A DNA stretch of 64,000 nucleotides, from the NCBI RefSeq assembly GCF_009760925.1, contig NZ_VRLV01000017.1:62001-126000 (forward strand). The letters are read 5' to 3'. The notes under the pieces are model-generated. The model ran no database searches, had not been told where the DNA came from, and was given only the letters and a program-made list of their open reading frames with translations. Shown here piece by piece: positions 32,820-41,188 of this stretch. Both the position numbers and the translations under genes were made by a program. Each line of letters opens with the position of its first letter. The stretch's first letter is position 1. The stretch comes from Nonomuraea typhae (GTDB taxonomy: Bacteria > Actinomycetota > Actinomycetes > Streptosporangiales > Streptosporangiaceae).

Positions 32820-33031
32820 GCTGGCCTCCAGTGGATCAGGTCGCCGACGGTGGTCATCCGGACGGGCATCCCGACGTGCACGCTCTCGGGCGGGCAGCCG
32901 GTCACCTCGCCGAAGGCGCGGGTGCCGCCGGGCAGGTCCACCCAGGCCAGCACGTACGGCTCGCGGTCCCCGAACCCGGGCACGAACGAGCGGTGGACCA
33001 CGGTGAACGTGCAGATGGCTGGATGTTCCAT
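32816..33031 (-). CDS. DUF35-type OB-fold protein lacking the zinc ribbon (71 aa)
   Basis: The sequence TVVHRSFVPGF, then PYVLAWVDLPGGTRAFGEV, then VHVGMPVRM is the OB-fold half of DUF35/ChsH2-type acyl-CoA-binding proteins. The usual N-terminal rubredoxin-like zinc ribbon with four cysteines is absent; only two Cys occur. In Mycobacterium the DUF35 domain of ChsH2 binds the thiolase-like aldolase Ltp2. ATG 33031 is preferred over 33067, which would read through the operator. First gene of the five-gene operon; the operator ends 9 nt upstream, so the message is nearly leaderless. Nearest candidate partner is the thiolase-like protein at 58762. Confidence 0.75.
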   Translation of the reverse strand: MEHPAICTFTVVHRSFVPGFGDREPYVLAWVDLPGGTRAFGEVTGCPPESVHVGMPVRMTTVGDLIHWRPA

Positions 33032-33040
33032 CGGCCCCAA

Positions 33041-33056
33041 GCTAGCGCACGCTTGG
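33041..33056. promoter_or_regulatory. 16-bp operator, copy 5
   Basis: Reads CCAAGCGTGCGCTAGC on the minus strand (two mismatches). It lies 9 nt before the OB-fold gene that opens the CoA-ligase operon, and just beyond the end of the kinase gene at 33077. Confidence 0.7.
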
Positions 33057-33076
33057 TACGCCAACAAGAGGCGGGC

Positions 33077-34762
33077 TCACTCCGTGGGCGACGGCGTGGC
33101 CTCGGACTCGCTCGCGGAGGGGGACGGGCAGGCGGGGCCGTCCATGGCGACCTCGCTGACCTGCGGGCCGTTGGCCGCGGCCGGCGTCGTCAGGACCAGC
33201 ACGCCGAAGTAGGCCCGCCGGCCGCACGGCACGTCCCCGAGGTCGCGCGTGAACCCCGAGGTGTAGGAGGTCTGCCCGCTGAGCGTGGTCGTCTCCCGGT
33301 GCACCACCTGGGAGGTCTCGCCGTCCTCCCTGCGCGTGTAGGAGACCGTGAGCCGGACCGGGCCGGGACCCGACGCCGCCACCTGCACCGCGCCCGCCGA
33401 CCCGCTCCACCCCACGATGCTGGCCGATCGCACCGCCTGCGCACGTGGCGGCGGGGTGGCCGTGGGCTGCGGGGGCGCAGCGGTGGTCGGGGGCCGCCCG
33501 GTCCCGGTCGGCATGGGCGGCGGCGGGAAGCTGCCCGTGGGCAGGGGCGGGCTGCTCGCCGGCGTGCGGGGCGTCGGCGAGCCCGCCGCCGTGGTGCGCG
33601 GGCGGGTGGCGGCCGGCGTCGGCGTGGTCCTGCGGGCAGGCGGCTGCGTGGCCGGGCTGTGGGCCAGCCCCTGCGGCGTCTCCTCCGGCGGCACCAGCAC
33701 CGTGGCCGGGCCGGGCGGCAGCCGTCCGCCGGAGAGCACGAGCCCGATCGCCACCGCCGCCACCGTCGCGCCCGCCACCCACAGGTGCGGCGGCATGCTG
33801 GGCACCGCGATCCGGCGCCGTTCCCGTCGCGCGGCCGGAGCCGTATCCTCGCCGTCCGGCTTGGCCAGCGGGAATCGCAGCGCCAGCAGCGTGGCCAGCT
33901 CCGCCAGGTGGCGGCGGCCCCGCTGCTCCCACTCCGGCCCGTATCCGGCGACCGCGTCCTCCTCCAGCTCCGCCGCGAACTGCCGGGCCGAGGCGTACCG
34001 CACCCCCGGATCCTTGGCCAGGCCCCGCCGCAGCAGGTCGCGCAGCGTGTCCGGAACCACCTCGATGGGCACCGGCGCCACCAGGTGCTTGTCACGCAGC
34101 GCCGCCACGTCCTCCGCGCGGAACGGCGCACGCCCCCTCACGCACTCGAACAACACGCACGCCGCCGCGTACAGGTCCGCGGGGACGCCGGCCGTACCCG
34201 CGGTCCAGAGCTCCGGCGACATGTACGGCGGGCTGCCCGGCGGCACGCCGGGCTCCTCGGCGTGCACCACGATGCCGAAGTCGGTCAGCTTGGCCGCGCC
34301 GTCCGCCTGCACCAGCACGTTCTCCGGCTTGACGTCACGGTGCGCCAGGCCCTTCTCGTGGGCGGCGGCCAGGCCCTGCAGCATGCTCTTGAGCACCACC
34401 AGCGCCGCCTCGGGGCTGGTGCGGCCGTGCTCGGTCAGCAGCGTGCGCAGCGAGACGCCGTCGACCAGCTCCATCACCACCGCGGCCCGGGTGGCGGTCT
34501 CGACGTACTCGTAGAACGTGACCACGGCCGGGTCGCCGATCTCGACCAGCCGGGGGGTCTCGGCCCGGTAGCGGGCCATGAACTCCTCGTCGCGGCGGAG
34601 GGTGGCGTTGAGGTATTTGATCGCCACATAGGCTCCGGTGGCCTGGTAGGTGGCGAGGAACACGCGGCCGGTGCGGCCGGCGCCGAGCTGGCGAACTTCG
34701 CGGTAACCAGGGACCAAAGCGAACCCCCAAGGACACGGCCGTCTCCGTATCGACGGTCTCAT
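33077..34762 (-). CDS. Ser/Thr protein kinase with Pro/Thr-rich extracellular stalk (561 aa)
   Basis: Kinase domain about 18-275: loop GAGRTG (28-33), K49, HRDVKPEN with HRD at 141-143, DFG 161-163, SPPYMSPE. A membrane helix at about 327-345 is followed by a long Pro/Thr-rich stalk and a C-terminal domain with two cysteines, of a family I do not recognise. So it is a sensor kinase distinct from the pair at 2452/3874. The start is uncertain: ATG 34762 is used here, but GGGGG before a TTG codon about 15 residues in (LVPGYREVRQL) would give a more usual N-terminus. Divergent from the BCCT transporter. Confidence 0.85.
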   Translation of the reverse strand: MRPSIRRRPCPWGFALVPGYREVRQLGAGRTGRVFLATYQATGAYVAIKYLNATLRRDEEFMARYRAETPRLVEIGDPAVVTFYEYVETATRAAVVMELVDGVSLRTLLTEHGRTSPEAALVVLKSMLQGLAAAHEKGLAHRDVKPENVLVQADGAAKLTDFGIVVHAEEPGVPPGSPPYMSPELWTAGTAGVPADLYAAACVLFECVRGRAPFRAEDVAALRDKHLVAPVPIEVVPDTLRDLLRRGLAKDPGVRYASARQFAAELEEDAVAGYGPEWEQRGRRHLAELATLLALRFPLAKPDGEDTAPAARRERRRIAVPSMPPHLWVAGATVAAVAIGLVLSGGRLPPGPATVLVPPEETPQGLAHSPATQPPARRTTPTPAATRPRTTAAGSPTPRTPASSPPLPTGSFPPPPMPTGTGRPPTTAAPPQPTATPPPRAQAVRSASIVGWSGSAGAVQVAASGPGPVRLTVSYTRREDGETSQVVHRETTTLSGQTSYTSGFTRDLGDVPCGRRAYFGVLVLTTPAAANGPQVSEVAMDGPACPSPSASESEATPSPTE

Positions 34763-34827
34763 CCACGGTTCCGGTTGTCACGGCCCGGGATATTTCGCCC
34801 TCCGTTAATGGGGTATTACGTTGCGTG

Positions 34828-36414
34828 ATGAAGAGTGACAAGCCCGATCTTCCGTTGTTCGCGATCGCCGTGACCCTGCTGCTCGCCGTAGTGGTCTGGG
34901 GCGCGGTCGCGGCCGACTCGCTGAACGCCGTCGGCGAGCGCGCCCTGGGATGGGTGCTGGCCAACTGCGGCTGGGTCTTCGTGGTGGCCGCCGACTTCTT
35001 CCTGGTCCTGGCGCTGGTGCTGGCCGCCGGCCGCTACGGCAAGGTACGGCTCGGCCGCGACGACGACACGCCCGAGTTCACCACGCTGGCCTGGATGGCC
35101 ATGATGTTCGCCGCCGGCATGGGCATCGGCCTCATGTTCTACGGCGTGGCCGAGCCTCTGACGCACTACTTCAAGCCGCCCCAGGGCATCGGCGTGCGGC
35201 CCGGCACCCCGGACGCCGCGCGCACCGCGATGGAGTACACGCTCTTCCACTGGACGCTGCATCCGTGGGCCATCTACGCCATCACCGGCCTGGCCCTGGC
35301 GTACTCGACCTTCCGCAAGGGCCGCGGCAACCAGTTCAGCGCCGCCTTCGAGCCGCTGTTCGGCCACCGCAAGGGCGTCGGCAGGGTGCTGGACCTGCTG
35401 GCCATCCTGGCCACGGTCTTCGGCACCGCCACCAGCCTCGGGCTCGGCGCGCTCCAGGTGGAGCACGGGCTGAACGAGCTGTTCGACTTCAGCGGACGGC
35501 AGGCCGAGGTGGTCATCATCATCGTGCTGACCCTGTGCTTCGTGATCTCGGCGGCTACCGGCGTCCATGGGGGCGTGCAGTGGCTGAGCACGGTCAACGT
35601 CTATCTGGCGATCGCGCTGGCCGTCGTCATCTTCGTCTTCGGCCCCACGGTGGCCATCCTGGACCTGGTGCCGGCGACCGTCGGCGGCTACCTGAGCGAC
35701 CTGATCTCGATGTCCACCAGGACCGGCGCGTTCATCGGCAAGGACTGGCTGGGCACCTGGACGATCTTCTACTGGGCGTGGTGGCTGTCCTGGGCGCCGT
35801 TCGTCGGCGCGTTCATCGCCCGCATCTCGCGCGGGCGCACGATCCGGGAGTTCATCGTCGGCGTGATGCTCGTGCCGAGCGCGGTCAGCGTCATCTGGTT
35901 CTGCGTGAGCGGCGGCAGCGCGCTGATCATGCAGCGGAACGGCAGCGCCGACTTCGCCCCTGCCATCGCCCAGGGCGCCGAGTCCGCGTTGTTCGCGCTG
36001 CTGGACCACCTGCCGCTGGCCGCGGTGACCACCGTCGTGGCCGTGATCCTCATCGCCCTGTACTTCGTCAGCGGCGCCGACTCGGCCTCGCTGGTGCTCG
36101 GCTCGCTCTCGACCCGCGGCTCGCTGCACCCCCCGCGCCCGCTGGTGATCGTCTGGGGCGTGCTCATCGGGTCCGTGGCGGTGGTGCTGCTGATCTCGGG
36201 CGGGCTGACCGGGTTGCAGCAGGCCACGATCATCATCGCGCTGCCGTTCGTGGTGGTGATGGTGCTCATGTGCGCGGCGCTGGTCAAGGAACTGCGGGCC
36301 GATCCCGGCGCGGGGCCGCTGCCGGTGCGCGGGCATCCGTACGGCTTGTGGGTGGCGATCAAGCGCGTGGTGGGGGACGAGGACGCGCCGTCCTCGCCGC
36401 TGCCGCGGGAGTGA
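34828..36414 (+). CDS. BCCT-family transporter (528 aa)
   Basis: Twelve hydrophobic helices with the family motifs GMGIGLMFYGVAEPL and FYWAWWLSWAPFVGAF, plus RISRGRTIREF just after. BCCT carriers import betaine, choline, carnitine or similar quaternary compounds with Na+ or H+. The C-terminus is short and partly charged, unlike the long osmosensing tail of BetP, so osmoregulation is less likely. ATG 34828 chosen; GTG 34825 directly precedes it. Ends just 22 nt before operator copy 6. Substrate not determined. Confidence 0.92.
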   Translation: MKSDKPDLPLFAIAVTLLLAVVVWGAVAADSLNAVGERALGWVLANCGWVFVVAADFFLVLALVLAAGRYGKVRLGRDDDTPEFTTLAWMAMMFAAGMGIGLMFYGVAEPLTHYFKPPQGIGVRPGTPDAARTAMEYTLFHWTLHPWAIYAITGLALAYSTFRKGRGNQFSAAFEPLFGHRKGVGRVLDLLAILATVFGTATSLGLGALQVEHGLNELFDFSGRQAEVVIIIVLTLCFVISAATGVHGGVQWLSTVNVYLAIALAVVIFVFGPTVAILDLVPATVGGYLSDLISMSTRTGAFIGKDWLGTWTIFYWAWWLSWAPFVGAFIARISRGRTIREFIVGVMLVPSAVSVIWFCVSGGSALIMQRNGSADFAPAIAQGAESALFALLDHLPLAAVTTVVAVILIALYFVSGADSASLVLGSLSTRGSLHPPRPLVIVWGVLIGSVAVVLLISGGLTGLQQATIIIALPFVVVMVLMCAALVKELRADPGAGPLPVRGHPYGLWVAIKRVVGDEDAPSSPLPRE

Positions 36415-36436
36415 GGCCGGGTGTTACGCTGGCTCA

Positions 36437-36452
36437 GCAAGCAAGCGCTTGG
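36437..36452. promoter_or_regulatory. 16-bp operator, copy 6
   Basis: GCAAGCAAGCGCTTGG, one mismatch from consensus; 12 nt before the GTG of the isochorismatase-like gene and abutting its ribosome site GGAGG (36454-36458). It also contains CAAGCGCTTG, a second, tighter palindrome register. Confidence 0.75.
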
Positions 36453-36464
36453 CTGGAGGTCTGG

Positions 36465-37055
36465 GTGGGCGGTACGGCGGTGCTGGTGATGGAGATGCAG
36501 CGGGGCGTCATCGGCGAACTCACGAAATTTCCGGAACTCGTCGGCGCCTGCGACAAACACGACGTCATCCCCAACACCGCCGCCGTACTGCACGCCGCCC
36601 GCGCGGCCGGCATCCCGGTGATCCACTGCACCGCCGCCTTCCGCGCCGACCGGATCGGCTCCCACACCGGCAACTGCCCCTTCATCGCCGGCCTGCTGCG
36701 CGACCCCGCGCACATGCTGGACGGCACCCCCGCCGTGGACGTGCTCGACGGCCTGCGCGCACCCGGCGACCTGGAGAGCCGCCGCTACCACGGCTTCTCC
36801 CCGTTCACCGGCACCTCCCTCGACACGACCCTGCGCTCGCTCGGCGTCACCACCGTCGTGGCCACCGGGGTCTCGCTCAACCTCGGCATCCCCGGGCTCG
36901 CCCTCGAAGCGGTCAACCTCGGCTACCGGGTCACCGTGGTCAAGGACGCCGTCGCCGGAGTGCCGGACGACTATGCGGCAGCCGTACTGAGGCACACACT
37001 GAGCTTGCTGGCCACCCGCGTGAGCACGGCCGAGCTCGTCGCGGCGTGGACGTGA
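36465..37055 (+). CDS. Isochorismatase-fold protein without the usual catalytic triad (196 aa)
   Basis: The fold is that of cysteine hydrolases (isochorismatase/nicotinamidase): first strand AVLVMEMQRG, FTGTSLDTTLRSLGV, VVATGVSLNLGIPGLALEA. The triad Asp-Lys-Cys is altered: Glu10 replaces Asp (MEMQ for IDMQ), the K before the SxF-GT segment is absent (RRYHGFSPF), and Gly141 sits where the nucleophilic Cys should be. It may bind a ligand or use another mechanism. GGAGG six bases before GTG 36465 fixes the start. Operator copy 6 is just upstream, and an SDR follows 40 nt downstream, likely the same transcript. Confidence 0.82.
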   Translation: MGGTAVLVMEMQRGVIGELTKFPELVGACDKHDVIPNTAAVLHAARAAGIPVIHCTAAFRADRIGSHTGNCPFIAGLLRDPAHMLDGTPAVDVLDGLRAPGDLESRRYHGFSPFTGTSLDTTLRSLGVTTVVATGVSLNLGIPGLALEAVNLGYRVTVVKDAVAGVPDDYAAAVLRHTLSLLATRVSTAELVAAWT

Positions 37056-37095
37056 GCCCGTGCGGGCACGGGCTGATCCGGAAGGGGTGAGCACG

Positions 37096-37890
37096 ATGGA
37101 CGGGCTGCGGCTGGACGGCCGGACCGCGGTGGTGACCGGGGGCGGCGGCGCCATCGGCGCGGCGATCTGCGCGGACCTGGTCTCGCTGGGGGCGCACGTG
37201 ATCGTCGCCGACGTCGAGCAGGAGGCGGCCGACAAGGTGGCGGCCGGGCTGGCCCACACCTTTCCCTGGGTCGTGGACTCCGGGGGCACGGCCTGGTCGG
37301 AAGGCCAGGGTCGGGCCGAGGCGCGCCGGGTGGACCTGGCCGACCCCGCCTCCATCACCGAGTTCTGCGCGGGGGCCGGCGCGGTGGACGTGCTCGTGCA
37401 CAACGCCGGGGTGTCGGTCGTGGAGCCGTTCACCGAGAGCGACCCGGCGTCCTGGGACCTCATGTGGCTGGTCAACCTGAGGGCGCCCATGCTGATGACC
37501 AAGCTCCTGCTGTCCGGGATGGTGGAGCGGGGCTGGGGGCGGCTGGTGTTCATCTCCTCGGACGGGGCCAAGGCCGGATCCGGAGGCGAAGGCGCCTACG
37601 CGGCCACCAAGGCGGGGTTGTTCGGGCTGGCCAAGACCCTGGCCAGGGAGGCGGCCAAGGGAAACGTCACCTCCAACGTCGTCTGCCCCGGGCCCACGGA
37701 CACGCCCATGCTGCGCCGGGTCGAGGCGGAGAAGCCGGGCCTGGTCGACAAGATCGCCAAGAGCATCCCGCTGCGCCGCCTCGGCGAACCGGCCGACGTG
37801 GCCGGGCTGGTCGCCTACCTCTGCACCGAACGCGCCGCCTACATCACCGGGCAGACGCTCTCGGTCAGCGGCGGCGTGACGATGCACTGA
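37096..37890 (+). CDS. Short-chain dehydrogenase/reductase (264 aa)
   Basis: Cofactor motif TGGGGAIG, HNAG in place of NNAG, catalytic Ser in VFISSDG and YAATK, so all catalytic residues are intact. The end (GEPADVAGLVAYLCTERAAY, then ITGQTLSVSGG) resembles acetoacetyl-CoA/2-hydroxycyclohexane-carboxyl-CoA dehydrogenases such as BadH. A role in oxidising a hydroxyacyl-CoA fits the operator-linked context. ATG 37096 has AAGGGG at good spacing; GTG 37087 is an alternative. Second gene after operator copy 6. Confidence 0.87.
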   Translation: MDGLRLDGRTAVVTGGGGAIGAAICADLVSLGAHVIVADVEQEAADKVAAGLAHTFPWVVDSGGTAWSEGQGRAEARRVDLADPASITEFCAGAGAVDVLVHNAGVSVVEPFTESDPASWDLMWLVNLRAPMLMTKLLLSGMVERGWGRLVFISSDGAKAGSGGEGAYAATKAGLFGLAKTLAREAAKGNVTSNVVCPGPTDTPMLRRVEAEKPGLVDKIAKSIPLRRLGEPADVAGLVAYLCTERAAYITGQTLSVSGGVTMH

Positions 37891-37903
37891 GGGCGCGCCG
37901 GTG

Positions 37904-39112
37904 TCACAACGCGTCGTAGACGGCCGAGATCAGACGGTGCGCACGCAGGCTGCCGGTGACGCTGCCGGCCAGGCGGTTCATCACGTAGGCGCAGGCCAGC
38001 CCCCGGGAGGGGTCGCCGAGGCCGAGGGAGCCGCCCAGGCCGCCGTGGCCGAACGCCTCGGCCGCCTTGGGCGGGGCCAGGAAGGTCGAGGACGGGCGGG
38101 CGAAGCCCAGGCCGAACGCGCTGTCCATGAGCAGCACCCGGTCCTGGCCGTCCACCCGGCGGCGCACCGCCTCGCGCAGGCGGTCGTGGGGGAGGAGCTC
38201 GCCCCCGATCAGGGCCCGGTAGAAGCCGGCCAGGCCCTTGGCCGTGGTCACCACCCCCGCCCCCGGCCAGCCTGCCCGCAGGATCACCGGGTGGTTGGCG
38301 CCGCCCTTGAGCAGGTGCATGCCGGGGTTGCCGAGAGCCCGGTTCATGAGGCTGCCGGGATCGAGCGCCGCCAGGGCGGCCGGGCTGTCGGCGGGCATCG
38401 CGGCCGCGGGCGCCGCGCCAGTCACAGCGGGCGCCGTACCTCCAGCGGCGGGAGCCGTACCTCTAGCGGCGGGCGCCGTACCTCCGGTGGCGGGAGCCCT
38501 GCCTTCAGGCGGTGTGGTGGTGAGGCGGGCGGCTCTGGTGATGACCTCCTCGGAGGCGCCCACCCACAGGTCCAGGTCATGCGGCCCGGCGATCTGGGCG
38601 GCCACCAGGTCGCCGATCGACGTGCCGGTGATGCGGCGCACCACCTCGCCCACCAGGAACCCGTAGGTCAGCGCGTGATAGCCGTGGGCGGTGCCCGGCT
38701 CCCAGAGGGGACGCTGGCGGGCCAGCCGGTCGGCGATCGCGGGCAGGTCGGCGAACTCCTCCACCGGCACCGGGTCCTCCACGACGGGCAGCCCGGCCTG
38801 GTGGGCGAGCAGGTGTTCCACGGTCGTCGCCGGGGTGGCGAACTCCGGCCAGAAGCGGGTGACGGGCGAGGTCACGTCGTCGATCACGCCGAGGGCCACG
38901 GCGGCGGTCAGCGCCTTGGTGCAGGAGTAGGCGAAGGCGGGCGTGTCCGCCTCCCAGGCGCGGCCGGTGCGGCGGTCGGCCACACCGGCCCACAGGTCCA
39001 CGACCAGTTCGCCGTCGAGGTAGACGGCGAAGGCCGCTCCCAGTTCCTCGCCGTCGGCGAACTGCCCCTCGAACACCTCACGCACCCGCGAGAACCGGGG
39101 ATCGCAGTACAT
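37904..39112 (-). CDS. Serine hydrolase, beta-lactamase/EstB-like (402 aa)
   Basis: SxxK motif as SCTK (AFAYSCTKALTA), YHALTYGFLVGEV with the Tyr of the second motif, and a late FGHGGLGGSLG replacing KTG. No signal peptide, so it is probably a cytoplasmic esterase of family VIII. A low-complexity insert of about 35 residues (APATGGT, APAARGT, APAAGGT, APAVTGA units) interrupts the middle of the domain. Divergent from the cyclase gene; operator copy 7 is 17 nt before its ATG, so it is probably in the same regulon. Confidence 0.87.
   Translation of the reverse strand: MYCDPRFSRVREVFEGQFADGEELGAAFAVYLDGELVVDLWAGVADRRTGRAWEADTPAFAYSCTKALTAAVALGVIDDVTSPVTRFWPEFATPATTVEHLLAHQAGLPVVEDPVPVEEFADLPAIADRLARQRPLWEPGTAHGYHALTYGFLVGEVVRRITGTSIGDLVAAQIAGPHDLDLWVGASEEVITRAARLTTTPPEGRAPATGGTAPAARGTAPAAGGTAPAVTGAAPAAAMPADSPAALAALDPGSLMNRALGNPGMHLLKGGANHPVILRAGWPGAGVVTTAKGLAGFYRALIGGELLPHDRLREAVRRRVDGQDRVLLMDSAFGLGFARPSSTFLAPPKAAEAFGHGGLGGSLGLGDPSRGLACAYVMNRLAGSVTGSLRAHRLISAVYDAL
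38408..38512. repeat. Five-copy 21-bp tandem repeat in the serine hydrolase gene
   Basis: Units begin at 38408, 38429, 38450, 38471 and 38492 with GGGCGCC or GGGAGCC. The middle three are near identical; the outer two have diverged. They keep frame and encode Ala/Pro/Gly/Thr heptapeptides. Confidence 0.85.
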
Positions 39113-39129
39113 CTGACCTCCGCGTGAAA

Positions 39130-39145
39130 GGAAGCGCTTACTTGG
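39130..39145. promoter_or_regulatory. 16-bp operator, copy 7 (most divergent)
   Basis: GGAAGCGCTTACTTGG, three mismatches from consensus. It overlaps the ribosome site and the TTG start of the cyclase gene, and is 17 nt from the divergent serine hydrolase ATG. Weakest copy by sequence, but its position fits. Confidence 0.55.
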
Positions 39146-40026
39146 TTCCCGAGCCTAACAACTGGGGCCGCTTCGGCCCAGACGATCAGCGCGGCACTCT
39201 GAACCTGCTCAACGGCCCCGCCGTGCTGAGCGCGCTGCGCGCCGCCGTCACCGGCCAGGTGGTCAGCCTGGCCGCACCGATCGGCCGCAAGGGCCCCCAC
39301 CTGCGCGGCCGTCCGCTGCCGCAGCACTACATGTCCATCGACGGCGCCGACTTCGCCGCCGGCGCCCTGCCGGTGGGCGCCGGGCTGCGCATGGCCGACG
39401 ACGCGCTGATCGTCTCCCCGCACGGCACCACCACCCACATGGACGCGCTGTGCCACATGTGGTCCGGCGAGGAGTTGTACAACGGGCACCCGGCCGGCGA
39501 GGTGCGCTCCTACGGGGCCAAGAAATGCGGGATCGACCAGGTGGGCGGCGTGGTGGCCAGAGGGGTGCTCTTCGACGTGCCGCGCCACCTGGGCGTGGAC
39601 CACCTGCCCGCCGCCCACCGGGTCTCGGCCGCGGAGCTGGCCGCGATCGCCGACGTCGGGCCGGGCGACGTCGCGGTCGTCCGCACCGGCTGGCCGCTGG
39701 TGTGGGGGCGCTCGCCGGAGGAGTACTGGTCGGGGCAGCCCGGCCTGTCGGCGGAGGCCGGGCGGTGGCTGGCCGAGCGGGACGTGGCGGTCGTGGCCGC
39801 CGACAACGCCGCCATCGGCGGGCTCAACTCCCGCCAGCTCGCGGACGAGGATCTCGAGGACGATCTCCACCTGATCCTTCTGCACCGCCACGGCATCCAC
39901 CTGGCCGAGATGCTCTGGCTGGAGGAGCTCGCGGCGGCCGGCCGTACCGACTTCGTGTTCGTGGCGGCGCCGCTGCGGCTGCAGGGCGGCACCGCGAGCC
40001 CGCTCAACCCGCTCGCGATCCTCTAG
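39142..40026 (+). CDS. Cyclase-family (kynurenine formamidase-like) metal hydrolase (294 aa)
   Basis: Starts with NNWGRFGPDDQRGTLNLL and contains the metal-binding signature HGTTTHMDALCH of the cyclase family (PF04199), which includes kynurenine formamidase and isatin hydrolase. It likely hydrolyses an amide, lactam or cyclic ester. I chose TTG 39142 because AAAGGAAG lies seven bases upstream; the alternative GTG 39124 has no ribosome site. With either start the operator overlaps the initiation region, so binding should block expression directly. Its stop overlaps the convergent P450 gene by four bases. Confidence 0.82.
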   Translation: MVPEPNNWGRFGPDDQRGTLNLLNGPAVLSALRAAVTGQVVSLAAPIGRKGPHLRGRPLPQHYMSIDGADFAAGALPVGAGLRMADDALIVSPHGTTTHMDALCHMWSGEELYNGHPAGEVRSYGAKKCGIDQVGGVVARGVLFDVPRHLGVDHLPAAHRVSAAELAAIADVGPGDVAVVRTGWPLVWGRSPEEYWSGQPGLSAEAGRWLAERDVAVVAADNAAIGGLNSRQLADEDLEDDLHLILLHRHGIHLAEMLWLEELAAAGRTDFVFVAAPLRLQGGTASPLNPLAIL

Positions 40027-41153
40027 TCCCAGGTCACGGGGAGGCTGACCGCGCCGAACACCACCGCGTCCAGGCGCAGCACGACCTGGTCGGAGGGTAC
40101 GGCCAGCCGCAGCGTCGGCCGGCGCGCGAACAGCTCCCGGTAGGCGATGGCCATCTCCATCCGGGCGAGGTTGTGGCCGAGGCACAGATGCGCGCCGTGG
40201 CCGAAGCCGAGGTTCTCGCGGGCCTCCGGACGGGCCAGGTCGAGGCGCTCCGGGCCGGGGAACACCTCGGGGTCGCGGTTGGCGACCGGCAGGCTGACGG
40301 TCACCGTCTCGCCCGCCCGGACCAGCACGCCGTCGAGCTCCACGTCCTCCAGCGCGACCCGATTGGGCGCGCCCAGGTGAAGGATCGACAGGTAGCGCAA
40401 CAGCTCCTCGACGGCCGTGCCCATCAGCTCCGGGTCGGTGGCCAGCGCGGCGAGCTGATCGGGGTGTTCCAGGAGCGCCAGCACGCCGAGCGAGATCATG
40501 TGCGCGGTCGTCTCGTGCCCGGCGGTCAGCAGGCCGAGGCCGATGTTGGCCAGTTCCTCGTGGGTGAGGCCGCTGTCGTTCGCGATCAGCTCGGCCAGCA
40601 CCCCGTCCTCCGGCCCGCGCTCGACCAGCTCGCGGATGTAGGCGGCCAGCCGGATCATGGCGGCCCGGGCGGGCTCGGCCTCGTAGGCGGCCACGATCGC
40701 GGTCTCGGCCTCGAAGAACTCGTGGTCGGCGTACGGCACGCCGAGGATCTCGCAGATCACCCGGGACGGCAGCGGCAGCGCGTAGTCGCGGACCAGGTCG
40801 GCCGGGTCGTCCATGGCGTCCAGGAGCTCGCGGGCGATCTCGGTGACCCTCGGCTCGAGCTTCTTGAGGTTGCGGGCGGTGAACCAGGTGTGCAGGTGGC
40901 GCCGGTAGCGGGTGTGCTCGGGCGCGTCCATGGCGGAGAACCAGCCGGGCGCGGCCGGCTCGCGGGGTCCGTTGACTCGGACGGGCTGGAAGATCGGGCG
41001 CCGGAGCTCCTGGCGGGCACTGAAACGCGGGTCGGCGAGGACCTGCCTGACCGTGGCGTGCCGGGTGACCAGCCAGCCGGGGTGGCCGTCGTAGGACGCC
41101 ACGGGGGTGATGGGCAGCTCGAGGCGGTTCGTGAAGGTCTGAGGGAATTCCAT
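40023..41153 (-). CDS. Cytochrome P450 (376 aa)
   Basis: Soluble bacterial P450: I-helix AGHETTA, ExxR in EELLRY region with the K-helix, and heme-ligand loop FGHGAHLCLGHNLAR (Cys ligand). At 376 residues it is slightly short but complete. It hydroxylates an unknown substrate with electrons from a ferredoxin; no ferredoxin gene is adjacent. Divergent from a TetR regulator across 77 bases with AGAGTwGACT repeats, so probably locally induced and not part of the CCAAGC regulon. Confidence 0.93.
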   Translation of the reverse strand: MEFPQTFTNRLELPITPVASYDGHPGWLVTRHATVRQVLADPRFSARQELRRPIFQPVRVNGPREPAAPGWFSAMDAPEHTRYRRHLHTWFTARNLKKLEPRVTEIARELLDAMDDPADLVRDYALPLPSRVICEILGVPYADHEFFEAETAIVAAYEAEPARAAMIRLAAYIRELVERGPEDGVLAELIANDSGLTHEELANIGLGLLTAGHETTAHMISLGVLALLEHPDQLAALATDPELMGTAVEELLRYLSILHLGAPNRVALEDVELDGVLVRAGETVTVSLPVANRDPEVFPGPERLDLARPEARENLGFGHGAHLCLGHNLARMEMAIAYRELFARRPTLRLAVPSDQVVLRLDAVVFGAVSLPVTWD

Positions 41154-41160
41154 GATTTCG

Positions 41161-41188
41161 AGAGTAGACTCTCTTTTCAGAGTTGACT
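41161..41188. promoter_or_regulatory. Putative TetR binding region with AGAGTwGACT repeats
   Basis: AGAGTAGACTCT (41161-41172) is a perfect 5-2-5 palindrome, and AGAGTTGACT repeats at 41179-41188, 18 bases on. It lies 7 nt upstream of the P450 ATG between the P450 and TetR genes. Confidence 0.6.
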
